Source of the DNA: Notolepis coatsorum
Taxonomy: Eukaryota > Chordata > Actinopteri > Aulopiformes > Paralepididae
Assembly: GCA_963971535.1 (NCBI GenBank)
Contig: OZ020592.1
Span: forward strand, 57,355,028 to 57,419,027
Length of the DNA stretch: 64,000 bases
Direction of reading: 5' to 3'
Part shown: in pieces, positions 36,701-48,526 of the stretch
Layout: each line of letters starts with the position of its first letter
Numbering within the stretch: position 1 is the first letter of the stretch
Notes under the pieces: model-generated
What the model was told of the DNA's origin: nothing
Database searches by the model: none
What the model saw: only the letters and a program-made list of their open reading frames with translations
Program-made: the position numbers and the translations under genes

Positions 36701-37587
36701 CAACAGCGATATGCAAAATGATAGAGAAGGGGGAAATGCAGACACTACAAAAATTAAAGGAGAAATTTGGACTAGAAAACAGGGACCACTTCAGATATCT
36801 ACAGGTTAGAGACAACTACAACAAAGAAATAAGGGGGGCCAAAGACGAAGAACAGAATGGAATAATAAAGATAATAGTATGGGCATACGAAGGGGGGCAA
36901 GGAAGAGTAATATCAGCAATATACCGGGCTATAATGAACAGCAAGGGACACACGACCGATTACATAAGGGAGAAATGGGAGAGAGAGCTAGAGATAGAAA
37001 TAACAGGGAAGGAATGGGGGAACATATGCGAGGTGCAACATTCAACAACAGGATCGAGGATATGGAAAGAGTTTGGATGGAAAAACATAATCAGATTCTT
37101 TATAACCCCAGAACTGAAGGGAAAATATGCACCAACACAAAGAGCTTGCTGGAGGATGTGTGGGAAGGAGGGGGCAAATCACACGCACATATTCTGGGGA
37201 TGTCAGAAGCTGAAGGGGTATTGGGAGGAGATAGGGGAGGCAATGATCAGAATATTAGGATACGGATTACCACAAACAGGACTGGTGCTTTACTTAGGAG
37301 ACCTGACACACGAGGGAATACAAGGGGGGGAGAAATATTTAATAAAGATAATGTTGATAGCGGCCAGAAAAGCAATAACGAGACTGTGGTACAAGGAAGA
37401 CCCACCGACAATAGCACAATGGGTAGGAATAGTGGAAGAGATACAGGATATGGAGAGGATAACACACATGCTGAGGTTACAGGAAGAGAAATTTGGGGAA
37501 AGATGGGGAAAGTGGGAGGACTATAAGGGGAACGAAAACGACATCACAGAGGAAGAAACAAATGCAACACAAGAGGGAGAAGGGTAA
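33703..37587 (+). pseudogene. LINE ORF2 (endonuclease + reverse transcriptase) with two nonsense codons
   Basis: One continuous frame of 1295 codons broken only by TAA at 35095-35097 and TAG at 36133-36135. Endonuclease motifs: LNVNGM, QETHL, CAGDFNVV and ISDHSA. RT motifs: SPGSDGFP, ISLDAEKAFDS, RQGCCLSPTLF and the catalytic FADD (in LGLFADDVIVY). The C-terminal part has an L1-type Cys-His motif (CGKEGANHTHIFWGC). A 24-G run at 36677-36700 codes for glycines without shifting the frame. The protein would nick DNA and prime reverse transcription at the target. Confidence 0.93.
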
Positions 37588-37941
37588 AGGAGGAAAGAGG
37601 TTCAAGGAGGGTCTCTGAACCCATGTCGCACATTTTTGCTTTAGTTAGTATTTTCTATCTCTATCATTTGGGTAGGACAATTGTTTTATGTTTTTTCAAT
37701 TTATTATTTATGTCTGTGGAACTTTTGCTTAAGTCTGTATTTTTTATTTCTGTTTTTGGGTATTAAAATCTTTTCTTTATTGTTTATGTCTGTTTAACGG
37801 TGTTGTACATTATGTCTATGTATTATGTACCTGGAAGACCGACTGAGATGATAATAATATTCAAAGATGATGTTGTTTGTATGCTTGTAATCCAAAAATG
37901 CAAATAAAAATTGAGTTTAAAAAAAAGGAAAGGATTCAGTG

Positions 37942-38460
37942 AATTCCAGCTAATTGATAAGAGAACTACACTCCCTCCCAGAATACAATGTGATGTCAAT
38001 GTCAATGTCACTAGACCAATTCACACCTGGAACAAAGGCCCAGGTTATAGTCTGTTGTTCCTTTTGTTATTCCAATGACTGGGCCCAGGCAGGCCTACAG
38101 CGACACACACTTTGATTTGATGCCATGTACACACACTAGATAATCAAGGTTTAGATATTTAGATATATATATATAGATATATAATAGTATAGTAGTAATA
38201 TATAATATAATAGAGAGAGAGAGAGAAAGAAAGAAAGAGAACGAAAGAAGGAAAGAAAGAAATAAAGAGAATGAAAGAGAGAGAGAGAGATACAGAGATA
38301 TAGACAGAGAGAGGGACATTTATTATAATTATTATTATTAAATAGAATACTTTTCTATAGGCTTGCCGTGGTAGTCAGTGATACTGGTGTCATTTTGTGT
38401 CCAGGCATTCACTGAGTAAATGAATTGCCTAGTGCCCCTTTAACAACTTATAGGCTTGGT
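37942..38460. other. ndel1 intron with TA and GA simple repeats
   Basis: Degenerate AT repeats at 38155-38210 and GA-rich repeats at 38211-38315. Apparent serine/leucine-rich frames on the - strand are products of these repeats. Confidence 0.7.
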
Positions 38461-38476
38461 AAGTTTCAGTTTCACT
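38461..38476. promoter_or_regulatory. Perfect interferon-stimulated response element (ISRE) match
   Basis: aagtttcagtttcact contains AGTTTCNNTTTC. Its reverse complement fits RNGAAANNGAAACT without mismatch. It lies about 60 bases before the ATG at 38537. IRF-family factors bind such sites. Confidence 0.55.
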
Positions 38477-38536
38477 TCTAGAGAGGATTTAACTTCACGC
38501 GACTGAATACTAGAGAACAGATGACATGTTACAACA

Positions 38537-38611
38537 ATGGCAGAAGATTATTTGGAATTAAACACTGTAGCAGTTCAACTGGAGAGGAGCTCAGATGATC
38601 TGTCCGGAAAA
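38537..38611 (+). CDS. Possible first coding exon (25 codons) of an unidentified gene
   Basis: ATG at 38537 opens a frame of exactly 25 codons (MAEDYLELNTVAVQLE then RSSDDLSGK) ending at a strong donor, gtatgtaag, at 38612. The ISRE just upstream would suit an interferon-induced promoter. I do not recognise the peptide, and no downstream exon could be assigned. It could be a chance arrangement or part of an old repeat. Confidence 0.3.
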
Positions 38612-39180
38612 GTATGTAAGCTATTGCTTTTTTTTTTCTCTATCAGCTGTGAGAGAATGTCCGCGAATGTCCGCACGCAGGAGAAAGTTGGCGTGTGTGT
38701 TCGTGACACACACAAACACAACGACTGCAAAAAGTCGAGTCCCGTGGATATTATTGCAAGAGATAATTCATACATATTATGAAAAGTCAATCTGTTGTTT
38801 AGAATTTGGATGGGGGGTAGGCTCTGATACCTCTCCCCTCTGCGGGGTCTAACACCTTTTCACAGCGCACACGCCGCTCTTGTGTGTGTGCGCGCGTGCG
38901 TGTATGTAATAATAATATAATAATGCAGGACCTGTTGCAGAGGTCTTTATTCGGCATGCAACGGCACTCAATGTTTTAGTGGCACACAGCGGTTAGTTTA
39001 GCACACACCGGAACACACACGCATGCATTGTCTCTTTAGGATCGCCGATGCGATACTACTCTGCACTTAACCCATCCCGCCGTCCTTCCCCCCCAAGGGC
39101 CGCCGGGAGCAGACGAGGGCTGCGGCGGACGCGACAGCGTTAGCGATCTGTTGTTGTGCATGTTTTTCCATTGTGTCTCT
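38612..39180. other. Non-coding, CpG-containing stretch
   Basis: GT-rich region near 38880-38905 and a GC-rich patch at 39070-39140. No gene recognised. Confidence 0.4.
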
Positions 39181-39334
39181 CTTATCGGGGGGGGGGGGGG
39201 GGAACCCTTGCGAGCACACAGAAAGGCCTGGGAGATCACCCACCTGGGTACCTGGCATCGCGGAAACCTGGTCCCCAAGCGGGAATCGAACCCTGGACCT
39301 TCTTGCTGTGAGGCGACACTACACCACCGTGCCG
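39181..39334 (-). mobile_element. tRNA-like SINE fragment
   Basis: Read on the - strand it begins cggcacggtggtgtagtg (A-box-like) and continues with tcgcctcacagcaagaagg and ggttcgattccc (B box). This is a tRNA-derived head common in fish dispersed repeats. A run of 17 or so G (39186 onward) lies at its far end. No TSD defined. Confidence 0.55.
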
Positions 39335-39804
39335 ACGATGTGCGTTTCTTGACACGATGTAGTTCTCTGGAAAACGGAGATAATTACAATCATACCATCT
39401 AGCAAGAATTAAACATATTTACAAGTCGTATTAAGTTTAGCAAGTAAGGAGACATATATATATAACATCTCAAAGCACTCGAAAATATCATTTTTCTATT
39501 TTTACCGATTTCTGAAAAGAGGTACTTTTTGAGCATTTGGGAGATATTATAAATCCTTTTGTTCTCCGTCGACGGGTTCAAACAGGCCCTTGGACTCCCA
39601 AGGGTAATGTGGAACAAAGGAAACAAAGATAAGGTACAGAAGGATGACGTTGAAATACATCTATGGATTAAAACAGTGTTGTCGGCTCAAGTCATCTTCG
39701 CTCTGATGAAAGGAGGCGTACCGGTGTGCTGCTGTGGCTTGTACTGCTGTGGCTTGTGAGAAGGCATAGCTTTAACCTGTGACAGGATAACTTTAACCTC
39801 TTAA

Positions 39805-40745
39805 CTCATTCAACGCCAGCCACGAGAAAAGTCGGGTTAATTCGCCAACCGTTCAGCGGCAATCACGAGAAAACTCTGGTTTTAATTGTTATTTCTTTTA
39901 TTAGCTATATCAATTCATTTTCATCCATCCAGCCTGATGTTATCATTGGGAATGGGTCTGAGCTCGCAAAAGGGCAAATACCGCCGCCTACGCCTTCCAG
40001 CTGGTATTGCACTCCATTAGAAATGTAGTTTATTTTCTGGGACGATCCGAGCCGTGCAGGCGGGGTTTAAATACTCAGGCGAGGTAGGCCTTTACAACGA
40101 TGGCATGGAACAGTAACCCTGCCCGCCCGTTCATGTGTAACGCTCGGTAATGTGGGACGGACCTCCACGAGCAGTATTTGGAATGGCGACCAGATAATTG
40201 GATTATTTCTTTTGCATTACATCAGGTACCAGGTAAGGACTCTATATATAAAATCTTGCGTTGATCTGATATTTCTTTCTACCCCGATCGAAGCTGTCTC
40301 TGTGTGTGTGTGGCTGTGTGCCGTTGAATGGGAGAAGGTGGCGGGGGAGCCTCGCGCTACGAGGGCCATTTCATTCTTGCATGAGGAAGGATAATAATGA
40401 TAATCTAGCGTTGATTTCAGGAAGATTCGATAATCAGGCGAAAAATGACAACGTGTTTAGTGTATTCCACTAAAGGGCTATTATCGTGTCTTTTCCTGGG
40501 ATTACTAATAATCACAAACTATATTCATATTCAAAACGGTATAAAACGGAAATGTACGGATGAAAAAACTATCCGTTTTGTACATGTTGACTGGAAGCAA
40601 CTCACTGACAATCGACAGGGGTATTAGACCCATAGCTATAATATAAGATATATTTTAAGCACTCGCAAATCTCGCAGTCCCCCCATTGATTAAAGCAGTG
40701 GCGTACTAGCGCCCTCTGGCGCATTAAGCGATAGCGCAGAATGAG
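39805..40745. mobile_element. TTAA-flanked DNA element (941 bp)
   Basis: Flanked by ttaa at 39801-39804 and 40746-40749. Ends ctcattcaacgcc and, inverted, ctcattctgcgc share their first seven bases. TTAA targets are typical of piggyBac and Kolobok families. No transposase frame seen. Confidence 0.5.
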
Positions 40746-40749
40746 TTAA

Positions 40750-41129
40750 CAGGCACCCAGAAAATTTGCAATTTTTTACTTGAACTTGAGGACTGCATAC
40801 TTTTTTTGCAAAGCTTTATACTTTATACTTATAGCACATGCATGAGCCTGGTCTCTTTTGAAAGATAACATTCTGAAGTTACTAATGCAAATGGAAAATC
40901 ACTTTTAGTGCTAATGAAATAGAGTAACAGAGGTCTGAACTTGAGTTGAACTTGAACTCACATTCTTCTGTAGTGGTTGCAATATATAAAATAATATATA
41001 AAAAAAATAGGTATAAGCTGGAAAACACAGCGGCTCCATAGCATGAAGTCTTATGTAGTACAGGTCCAAATTTTATAAAAATCCGTTCAGAAATGGGTCT
41101 TTGAGAGAGATACGGATAAACCGTGCAAC
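40750..41129. other. Non-coding spacer
   Basis: AT-rich. Ends at the 8-bp TSD cgtgcaac of the next element. Confidence 0.5.
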
Positions 41130-41949
41130 TAGGGCTGGGCGATAAAACGATAACGATAACTATCGCGATAAATTATTTCCTCGAAATAAACATGAAACGT
41201 GGTCGCAAAGTTTCGATATATCGATTTTCCAAGCTTGGATATGAGCACACGCACTAACAACCAATCAGTGAAGGAGATGGCCGACAGCGGAAGGAGACCC
41301 GGAGGTAGGACTCAACAACAAGGCTGGCTAGGCTAATTAGCTTGCACGGCGCTATTTTATATATTTACGTGCTGAGTATGTGTGTGGTGTGAATTCTGAT
41401 GCCACGGTTATAGTAGTGTGTGGTATACGGTGGACGTCGTTGCAATGTATTGGGGCGGAACAGAGTATTTTAGGGATATATTTAGTACATTGGCAATATG
41501 GCTGGCATAATTAGCTTGCATGGCGCAATTGTATCGTTTGGCTGGCTAGGATAATTAGCTTGCACGGCACTATTTTATATATTTACGTGCCGAGTATGTG
41601 TGTGGCGTGAATTCTGATGCCACGGTTATAGTAGTGTGTGGTATACGGTGGACGTCGTTGCAATGTATTGGGGCGGAACAGAGTATTTTAGGGATATTTA
41701 GTACTTTGTCATGGGATACACTGCTCGCTCTGGTTAACTGCTAACGTGCGCGGACTGATGACGACATCAACTCGAGACATTCGCAGCAGAAAAACAAGTC
41801 TATTAATAGCCCGTCCATCGGCGCTGGGCATAATAAGTTAATTAAACTTGACAGACATTATATCGACGATAATTATCGATATCGAGTTATATGAAAATAA
41901 TTTTATAATTTTATCGCGATAAAGTTTTTGGCCATATCGCCCAGCCCTA
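41130..41949. mobile_element. hAT-like DNA transposon, non-autonomous (820 bp)
   Basis: Ends tagggctgggcgat and atcgcccagcccta are inverted. The 8-bp TSD cgtgcaac is exact at 41122-41129 and 41950-41957. About 170 bp (around 41331-41500) is duplicated in tandem at about 41541-41705, beginning ggctaggctaattagcttgc. Confidence 0.92.
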
Positions 41950-41957
41950 CGTGCAAC

Positions 41958-42942
41958 AAAAAAAAAGCTCTCAAATCCATTTCTTCATCCACGACCGTTC
42001 ATTCTGAAGTGTGATTCACTTCTGGTTTTCGCTCGTCAACTTTCACCTAGACCCTTATTCGCACCCCCCCACGTGGGGTATCATTGGAAAGGTACACTCA
42101 TTGGCTACAACGCTGACCAATAATTCTCGCCATCAGTGGATGATTGGCAGTTTTCAAGCGTCGGGAGTCCGGGGTGGTCATCTGACACGCGGTGCGTAAA
42201 AAGATGCTCGCCTGATATATCAGCATGTAACTTGAGAAATGAGGCACGGATTTGGTCGAGTGAGGTGGCGTTCGAACGGCAACAAATGGATCTTTCGAAC
42301 GGTAATTTATGTTTGGCGAAAAGAATGCAGCCGCTAGACGCTCGCAAAGTGCCGTGACTTCTGTGCGTTCCATGCACGGGCACGTTGGGACGTATACGTA
42401 CTGATGCACGTTATGTGGTTAATACACACATCCATCTTCCATTTTGCTCACAGGAGGTGGTATCGCAGGCTCTAAGCTTTTGATTGTTCAAGTATCTCTC
42501 CCTGTTTTTAATGTAGATTTACGATGTGTATACGGAGAGAGACTTTAAGCTGAGGATGTACCTTATGGTGCTCCTCACTCCATACCCTTCAAGTGAATAA
42601 TTGATGGCCTTTTCAAACCATCTTATATCATGGCTTGTCCTTGAGTGCAGCGAGTCTCCTGGCAGATGGAAGAGTAGGAATCACATTGTAACAGCTGCTG
42701 CAATGCCCCCACCCCCACACCCACCCGGCCCCAAGGATGCACTGCATTGTTTTAGGGTGCTATAGACAACATGTAATTTTGTGATTATTCTAGCAGATAT
42801 TGCAATGTAACTTTTTTGTATTGGATGCAAAGCACCACTATGGGCCAGCGATGACACTAACTCACTTAGTCATTCAGTCTACTGTTTGCCGCTCTCCCCC
42901 CCTAGTGGCGGCTCACTAGGTAATGCACTCTGTGTAAGACCA
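41958..42942. other. Non-coding, unidentified
   Basis: Short frames on both strands at 42098-42409 have no recognisable motif. No element ends found. Confidence 0.4.
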
Positions 42943-42950
42943 GCTAGCTT

Positions 42951-43632
42951 TAGGGCTGCAGCGATGAGTCGACGTCCATGAAATGTTTTCGATTTGCATA
43001 TTCATGACCGACGCATTGTTTTGTTACTTGTGTGCCGTCTTTGTGGTGGAAATGGCAGACATTCAAAGTCATAACATGCGCAACATGTCATCTAACTAGT
43101 GCGCAATGTATGAATGAATGAATCACGTTTGAAATATAAATAACTTCTCTTAAACCACTGTCTGTGATTCTGCCTAAAGCCAGGACTTGACGGTGTGCGT
43201 TTCACTCGCATTTGATATGTTTAGTTTTTGACGTAAACTCTGCAACAGTGAGGAATGAGAGGGGCTGTGCCTGAGTCTCTCTCTCTCTTTCTCAAGATAA
43301 TAAAGTAGCTATAATGAGTCAATAGATAAAAAGCACTAATGGCATATAGGTTATACTCACCCTACTCATTTACAGCAGGCATCCATACTACACAGCATTT
43401 ACAGACATAAATAAACGTCATGGCTCATCTCATCTCCTACAGAGAGGCAACTACCCATGTGACCTAAGGATAGTAGTACCGCACTTGAAAAACATGTCAA
43501 TATATTTTTAAATGTTCAATTTCAAATAGAATCAATTGTTGTTTTTTCTGGTAAATTAATAATTTCGATTTATCGACTAATCGATAAAAATAATCGACAG
43601 ATTCATTATAATAATCGTTAGTTGCAGCCCTA
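42951..43632. mobile_element. hAT-like MITE (682 bp)
   Basis: Left end tagggctgcagcgat, right end gttgcagcccta. The 8-bp TSD gctagctt is exact at 42943-42950 and 43633-43640. The subterminal region contains tcgattta/tcgactaatcga repeats. No transposase. Confidence 0.92.
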
Positions 43633-43699
43633 GCTAGCTTGCCATCTGTGACACTATGTGTCTTTGATAAGGTCTCATCTTGAGTTCAGAATCTACATT

Positions 43700-44182
43700 C
43701 GTTTTTTTTTTGGATCCACTTTTTCTCCCATTTTCTATATTTTCTCCCATCCCAATTTCGTATCATCCAATTCAACCCTCCCCTGTCACGAACGCTGTTT
43801 CTTGCCTCCCACAAGCCGGCTGCAATGTGGACTAAGTCATACATAGCACAAGTCCCCTCCGGTACTTGAGGTAACAGCAGTCGCATCTTTTCACCTGCGC
43901 AGCTCGATCTCTCAGTGGCGAGGAGTAACGCGTGGGAGGCTCACGCTGCCCCCGACACTTCCTGATTCTACTGCGCAGGCGCACCAACCGACCTGTAGGA
44001 GTCGCTGTCCACAACGCCCGATCCCCACCCATCAGTTTCCCACCCCCTAATACGGCCAATGTGTATTAGTATGAACGACCAGCTAAACTGAAAGCAATGT
44101 GGAGCGCTGGGCTTGAACAGGCGAGCCCAGCGTCTCTGCATTCGTGGCGAGCGCCTTGCCCACTACGCCACGTAGCCGCCCT
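43700..44182 (-). mobile_element. tRNA-headed SINE, about 480 bp
   Basis: On the - strand it begins gggcggctacgtggcgtagt (A-box region), has a B-box region disturbed by a small insertion, a body with ctggtcgttcatactaat, and an A-rich tail at 43701-43709. TSD agaatctacatt is exact at 43688-43699 and 44183-44194. Same family as the SINE starting at 53736. Pol III transcription would be expected. Confidence 0.9.
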
Positions 44183-44248
44183 AGAATCTACATTAGTTTA
44201 AAAGTCTCTCACTAGTAGGCTATATTGTAGGAATACATTTACCTGCTA

Positions 44249-44925
44249 TGTACCAGTATAGCCATATGCGTTACACTATGTACCAGTATAGCCATATGGC
44301 ATTACACTATGTACCAGTATACCCATATGACATTACACTATGTACCAGTATAGCCATATGACATTACACTATGTACCAGTATACCCATATGACATTACAC
44401 TATGTACCAGTATAGCCATATGGCATTACACTATGTACCAGTATAAACATATGGCATTACACTATGTACCAGTATAGCCATATGGCATTACACTATGTAC
44501 CAGTATAAACATGGCATTACACTATGTACCAGTATAGCCATATGGCATTACACTATGTACCAGTATAAACATATGGCATTACACTATGTACCAGTATAAA
44601 CATATGGCATTACACTATGTACCAGTATAAACATATGGCATTACACTATGTACCAGTATAAACATATGGCGTTACACTATGTACCAGTATAGCCATATGG
44701 CATTACACTATGTACCAGTATAAACATATGGCATTACACTATGTACCAGTATAGCCATATGGCATTACACTATGTACCAGTATAAACATATGGCATTACA
44801 CTATGTACCAGTATAAACATATGGCATTACACTATGTACCAGTATAAACATATGGCATTACACTATGTACCAGTATAGCCATATGGCGTTACACTATGTA
44901 CCAGTATAGCCATATGGCATTATGC
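44249..44925. repeat. 31-bp minisatellite
   Basis: About 22 copies of actatgtaccagtatagcc + atatggcattac with agcc/aaac/accc variants. Units are contiguous without spacers, so this is not a CRISPR array. Confidence 0.97.
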
Positions 44926-45546
44926 TGTCTCCTGCTGGATTGGATTTCCCAGTGATGACCAGTCTCTCTTGTATGATATAGACCTAATATTTCAGCACAT
45001 GAGTGAAGTACATCTGCCAGACTCCTCTTAATCTCTTAAAGTGATGTCTCATGCTGTCTCCATGATATCGATATTACATTCTCTCATATTATGATAATAT
45101 CAATATTAATTATTCAGTATCATTCTCTACTAATTTGTGTCTTTCTCCTTTCTTTTAAGGAGAGTGTGTAGATCAGTCAGGGCCACAAGCATAGCATGAT
45201 CACAGTCTGTTAATCAAACCATCTCCATAGCAAAAAAAAAGAAAGATGTGCCAGTCTTTCCAGCCATGTTCTTCACTCCTCTACACCTATCTGTCATCTA
45301 CACCTCTGTCTGCCAGAGCCCCACCTTGAGCATGTTGGACATAGTGTGGCTCATAGTCAGGAATTCATGGGTAGTCTAAATGGTAATCTCACTCACGTGA
45401 AACATCGATGTCTCTCCTTACAATCTCAGCTCTTTTCTTACCACGAGGGGGGGGAATGGCACCTGTTCTAGCCACCAGTGTCGTCGTGGCGATTTCATCC
45501 GCACTGCTCGCTTTGCATGGATTTCATACATAATGCATCATGTGAC

Positions 45547-45591
<45 letters not shown>

Positions 45592-45930
45592 CCATCATGC
45601 GTGTTCTCGCTCCATAATTAGCACATCTCTGTGCCCTTGTTGACATTATGTCTCAGCCTGCGTGAGTCAAGTAAAGTTGTCGGCAGACGGCAGTGATGAG
45701 AGATTCACGCCAGGGAGTCACTCACCCAGTCAGTCCTGCTCTTCCAACTGTTTGCTTCATTAGATTAGATTAAAATCTATTGTCATAGAGCATTATTGTA
45801 CAGCTATCATACAGAGTTGTATGTATTATATGCAGGTGTATTAGTAGATATATAGAAGGATTGTGTGCAGGTATATTATTCAGACAGATATATATATGCA
45901 GTAAATATAAATATTGCACTATTGTGCATG
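44926..45930. other. ndel1 intron, CT repeat, LINE-tail remnants
   Basis: A (CT)n run at 45550-45592 and an attagattagattaaaatc LINE-tail-like phrase near 45760. No gene. Confidence 0.5.
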
Positions 45931-46340
45931 CTATCATACAGGGTTATATGGGTAGACTATAGTATGAGGTAGGTAGTTATGATTACTATGATTACAGTGT
46001 AGGGCATTTGTAGACAGTGAAAGCAGCAGGTAGGTGTAACTTGAGTATAGGCAACAGAGTTCAAAGTTCATACAGTATGGGATAGTGATGTACCGGTGAT
46101 GCGTTGGCTGGTTTTGACCACCCTCTGTGGTGCTTTCCAGTCTGAGACAGTGCAGTTGCCGTGCCAGACTGTGATGCAGTTGGTGAGTATGCTTTCTATG
46201 ATGCACTGCATCTGGGGAGACAGGTGGGCTTTCCTCAGTCTCCTCAGTAAGAAGAGGCGCTGGTGAGCCTTCTTGACCAGTGACGAGGAACTGTTGAGGG
46301 TCCAAGAGAGGTTCTCGGAGATCCCAATCCACACATTGTC
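45931..46340 (-). pseudogene. Jockey-superfamily LINE RT, 3' fragment
   Basis: On the - strand the frame starting at 46334 reads WIGISENLSWT...VKKAHQRLFLLRRLRK...IIESILTNCITVWHGN, the C-terminal part of a CR1/Rex-like RT (compare the better copy at 48280-49800). It ends abruptly and is frameshifted. Confidence 0.75.
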
Positions 46341-47151
<811 letters not shown>

Positions 47152-47290
47152 TATCTATTGAGCTTATTGTCACTGACCTGGAGGGTGTGAGATATGGGTC
47201 ACACATCACATTCCCATTCAGACAATGATGGCACAAACGGAGCGCAAAAAAGAGGGGGCGTTGAAAAATAGATGATAAAATGTAGGTTAA

Positions 47291-47804
47291 CACTAGCACA
47301 GCCGACAAGGGGTCACATGACCCCTAGGCATTTTCAATAAATGTATCCTCGTCACTCGGTCGAGCTCCAGCTCCGTCACTCAATGACTTTTCCTAAAAGT
47401 ACCCGTTTTATCTGGCACGGTTTCTGAAATTTCTAAATGACTTCAGGAAAATGTAATTAGAACGTTATTCACAGCACAGGAAAGTCACAGCACTTTGCGA
47501 GCGTCTAGCGCAGGGGTGGCCAACCCGTGGCCCGCGAGCCGCATGTGGCTCTTTGCCCGTCAATGTGTGGCTCTTCCATCCAAAAAATACAAAATTAAAA
47601 ATAATATTTTTATTTATTATTATTTTTAATAAAAAGAAATTAATATTTGTCACTCAAACCTGTGGTAAACCTCATATTTTTATATTAAGAGGTAATTATA
47701 TAGTTTACACTGTTTATTTTTCTCATATTTCTCATATAAGCTGTCGGGTCATCTGACCCGTTCCGGCGGGAATCAGTGACATTTTCTCCATGGCTGTGCT
47801 AGTG
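47291..47804. mobile_element. piggyBac-like MITE with TTAA TSD (514 bp)
   Basis: ttaa at 47287-47290 and 47805-47808 flanks perfect 13-bp inverted ends cactagcacagcc / ggctgtgctagtg. Subterminal palindromes ggtcacatgacc and gggtcatctgaccc follow. Inside at 47511 lies caggggtggccaacccgtgg, the left end of an unrelated hAT family with no matching right end. No transposase. Confidence 0.8.
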
Positions 47805-47986
47805 TTAACAGGGTTTTAACAGGGTTTGCGGGTTCCCTCCGTGCTTGGGGTGTGTTGCTCTTCCTGTCACACACTCACTTCCCCTTCTCTTCCTTCCTCC
47901 CCTCCACCCCCCTTCCCCTCCTCGCTCTCTCCTTTCATACCTTTCTTCTCCTTCTCCTCCTCCTCCTATCCATTCCTCCCATGCAG

Positions 47987-48135
47987 GAGAAGTTGGAGCA
48001 GCAGTACTCGCAGAGCTACAAGCAGATCTCGGTTCTGGAGGATGACCTGGGCCAGACCCAGAGCATCAAGGAGCAGCTACACAAATACGTCAGAGAGCTG
48101 GAGCAGTCCAACGACGACTTGGAGAGGGCCAAAAG
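47987..48135 (+). CDS. ndel1: ndel1, third coding exon
   Basis: A strong pyrimidine tract and atgcag acceptor (47981-47986), phase 0 start, donor AG|gtctgc at 48136. It encodes [20 protein letters not shown] and then [20 protein letters not shown]...DDLERAK, matching vertebrate NDEL1 in the LIS1-binding part of the coiled coil. It ends with two bases of an Arg codon, the same boundary as known NDEL1 genes (LERAKR|AT). The donor gtctgc is weak. The next exon (VSLEDFEQRLNQ region) is not found before 64000. Confidence 0.97.
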
Positions 48136-48526
48136 GTCTGCAGCACACACAAGCAATACTACTGTATTAGCATTACTAATACAACATGTTGTCCCAACAG
48201 CAACAATTAATAGACTAGATAATACATAGACTAAGGTTGCGACAAGAGATTGCCAAAATACTTAAAGGTCCCATATTTCAAGTTTCAAGTTCAACTTGGT
48301 TCTGTATGAGCCCCTGAGAATGTGCTTCATACAGTAAAAAAGTAAGTAAAAGAGGAATAACACTATACAATATACAATACAATATACAAACTAAAGTACA
48401 ACCTAAGACAATCGAAGTACAATGAGTACAAATGCAGACAATGAGGTACAAATGCAGACAATGAGGTACAAAATCTTTAAGGCCAGGTGCAAATGCAAAT
48501 GAGGTATGAATGTAGTGCAAATCTCT

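Larger units (their letters stand above)
31718..37927 (+). mobile_element. Full-length Tx1/L1-type LINE (6.2 kb)
   Basis: Flanked by an exact 14-bp TSD gaaaggattcagtg at 31704-31717 and 37928-37941. A short 5' UTR of about 100 bp, ORF1, a 774-bp spacer, ORF2, a 3' UTR of 340 bp and an A-rich tail complete the element. Only two in-frame stops interrupt ORF2, so the copy is young. It differs in sequence from the Tx1-type LINE at 11931-19033 and shows no microsatellite targeting. It lies in the second ndel1 intron in the sense direction. Confidence 0.95.

Noticed and set aside
36381-36815. 144-codon frame on the - strand
   Set aside because: Antisense shadow of LINE ORF2.
43832-44059. Short frame on the - strand
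   Set aside because: Lies wholly inside the SINE, which is a non-coding Pol III element.
44249-44925. Regular 31-bp repeats resembling a CRISPR array
   Set aside because: Units are contiguous with no unique spacers, no cas genes are present and the DNA is vertebrate.
48278-48520. 80-codon - strand frame
   Set aside because: Low-complexity LINE 3' UTR reading caused by repeated acaatac/gaggtaca motifs.
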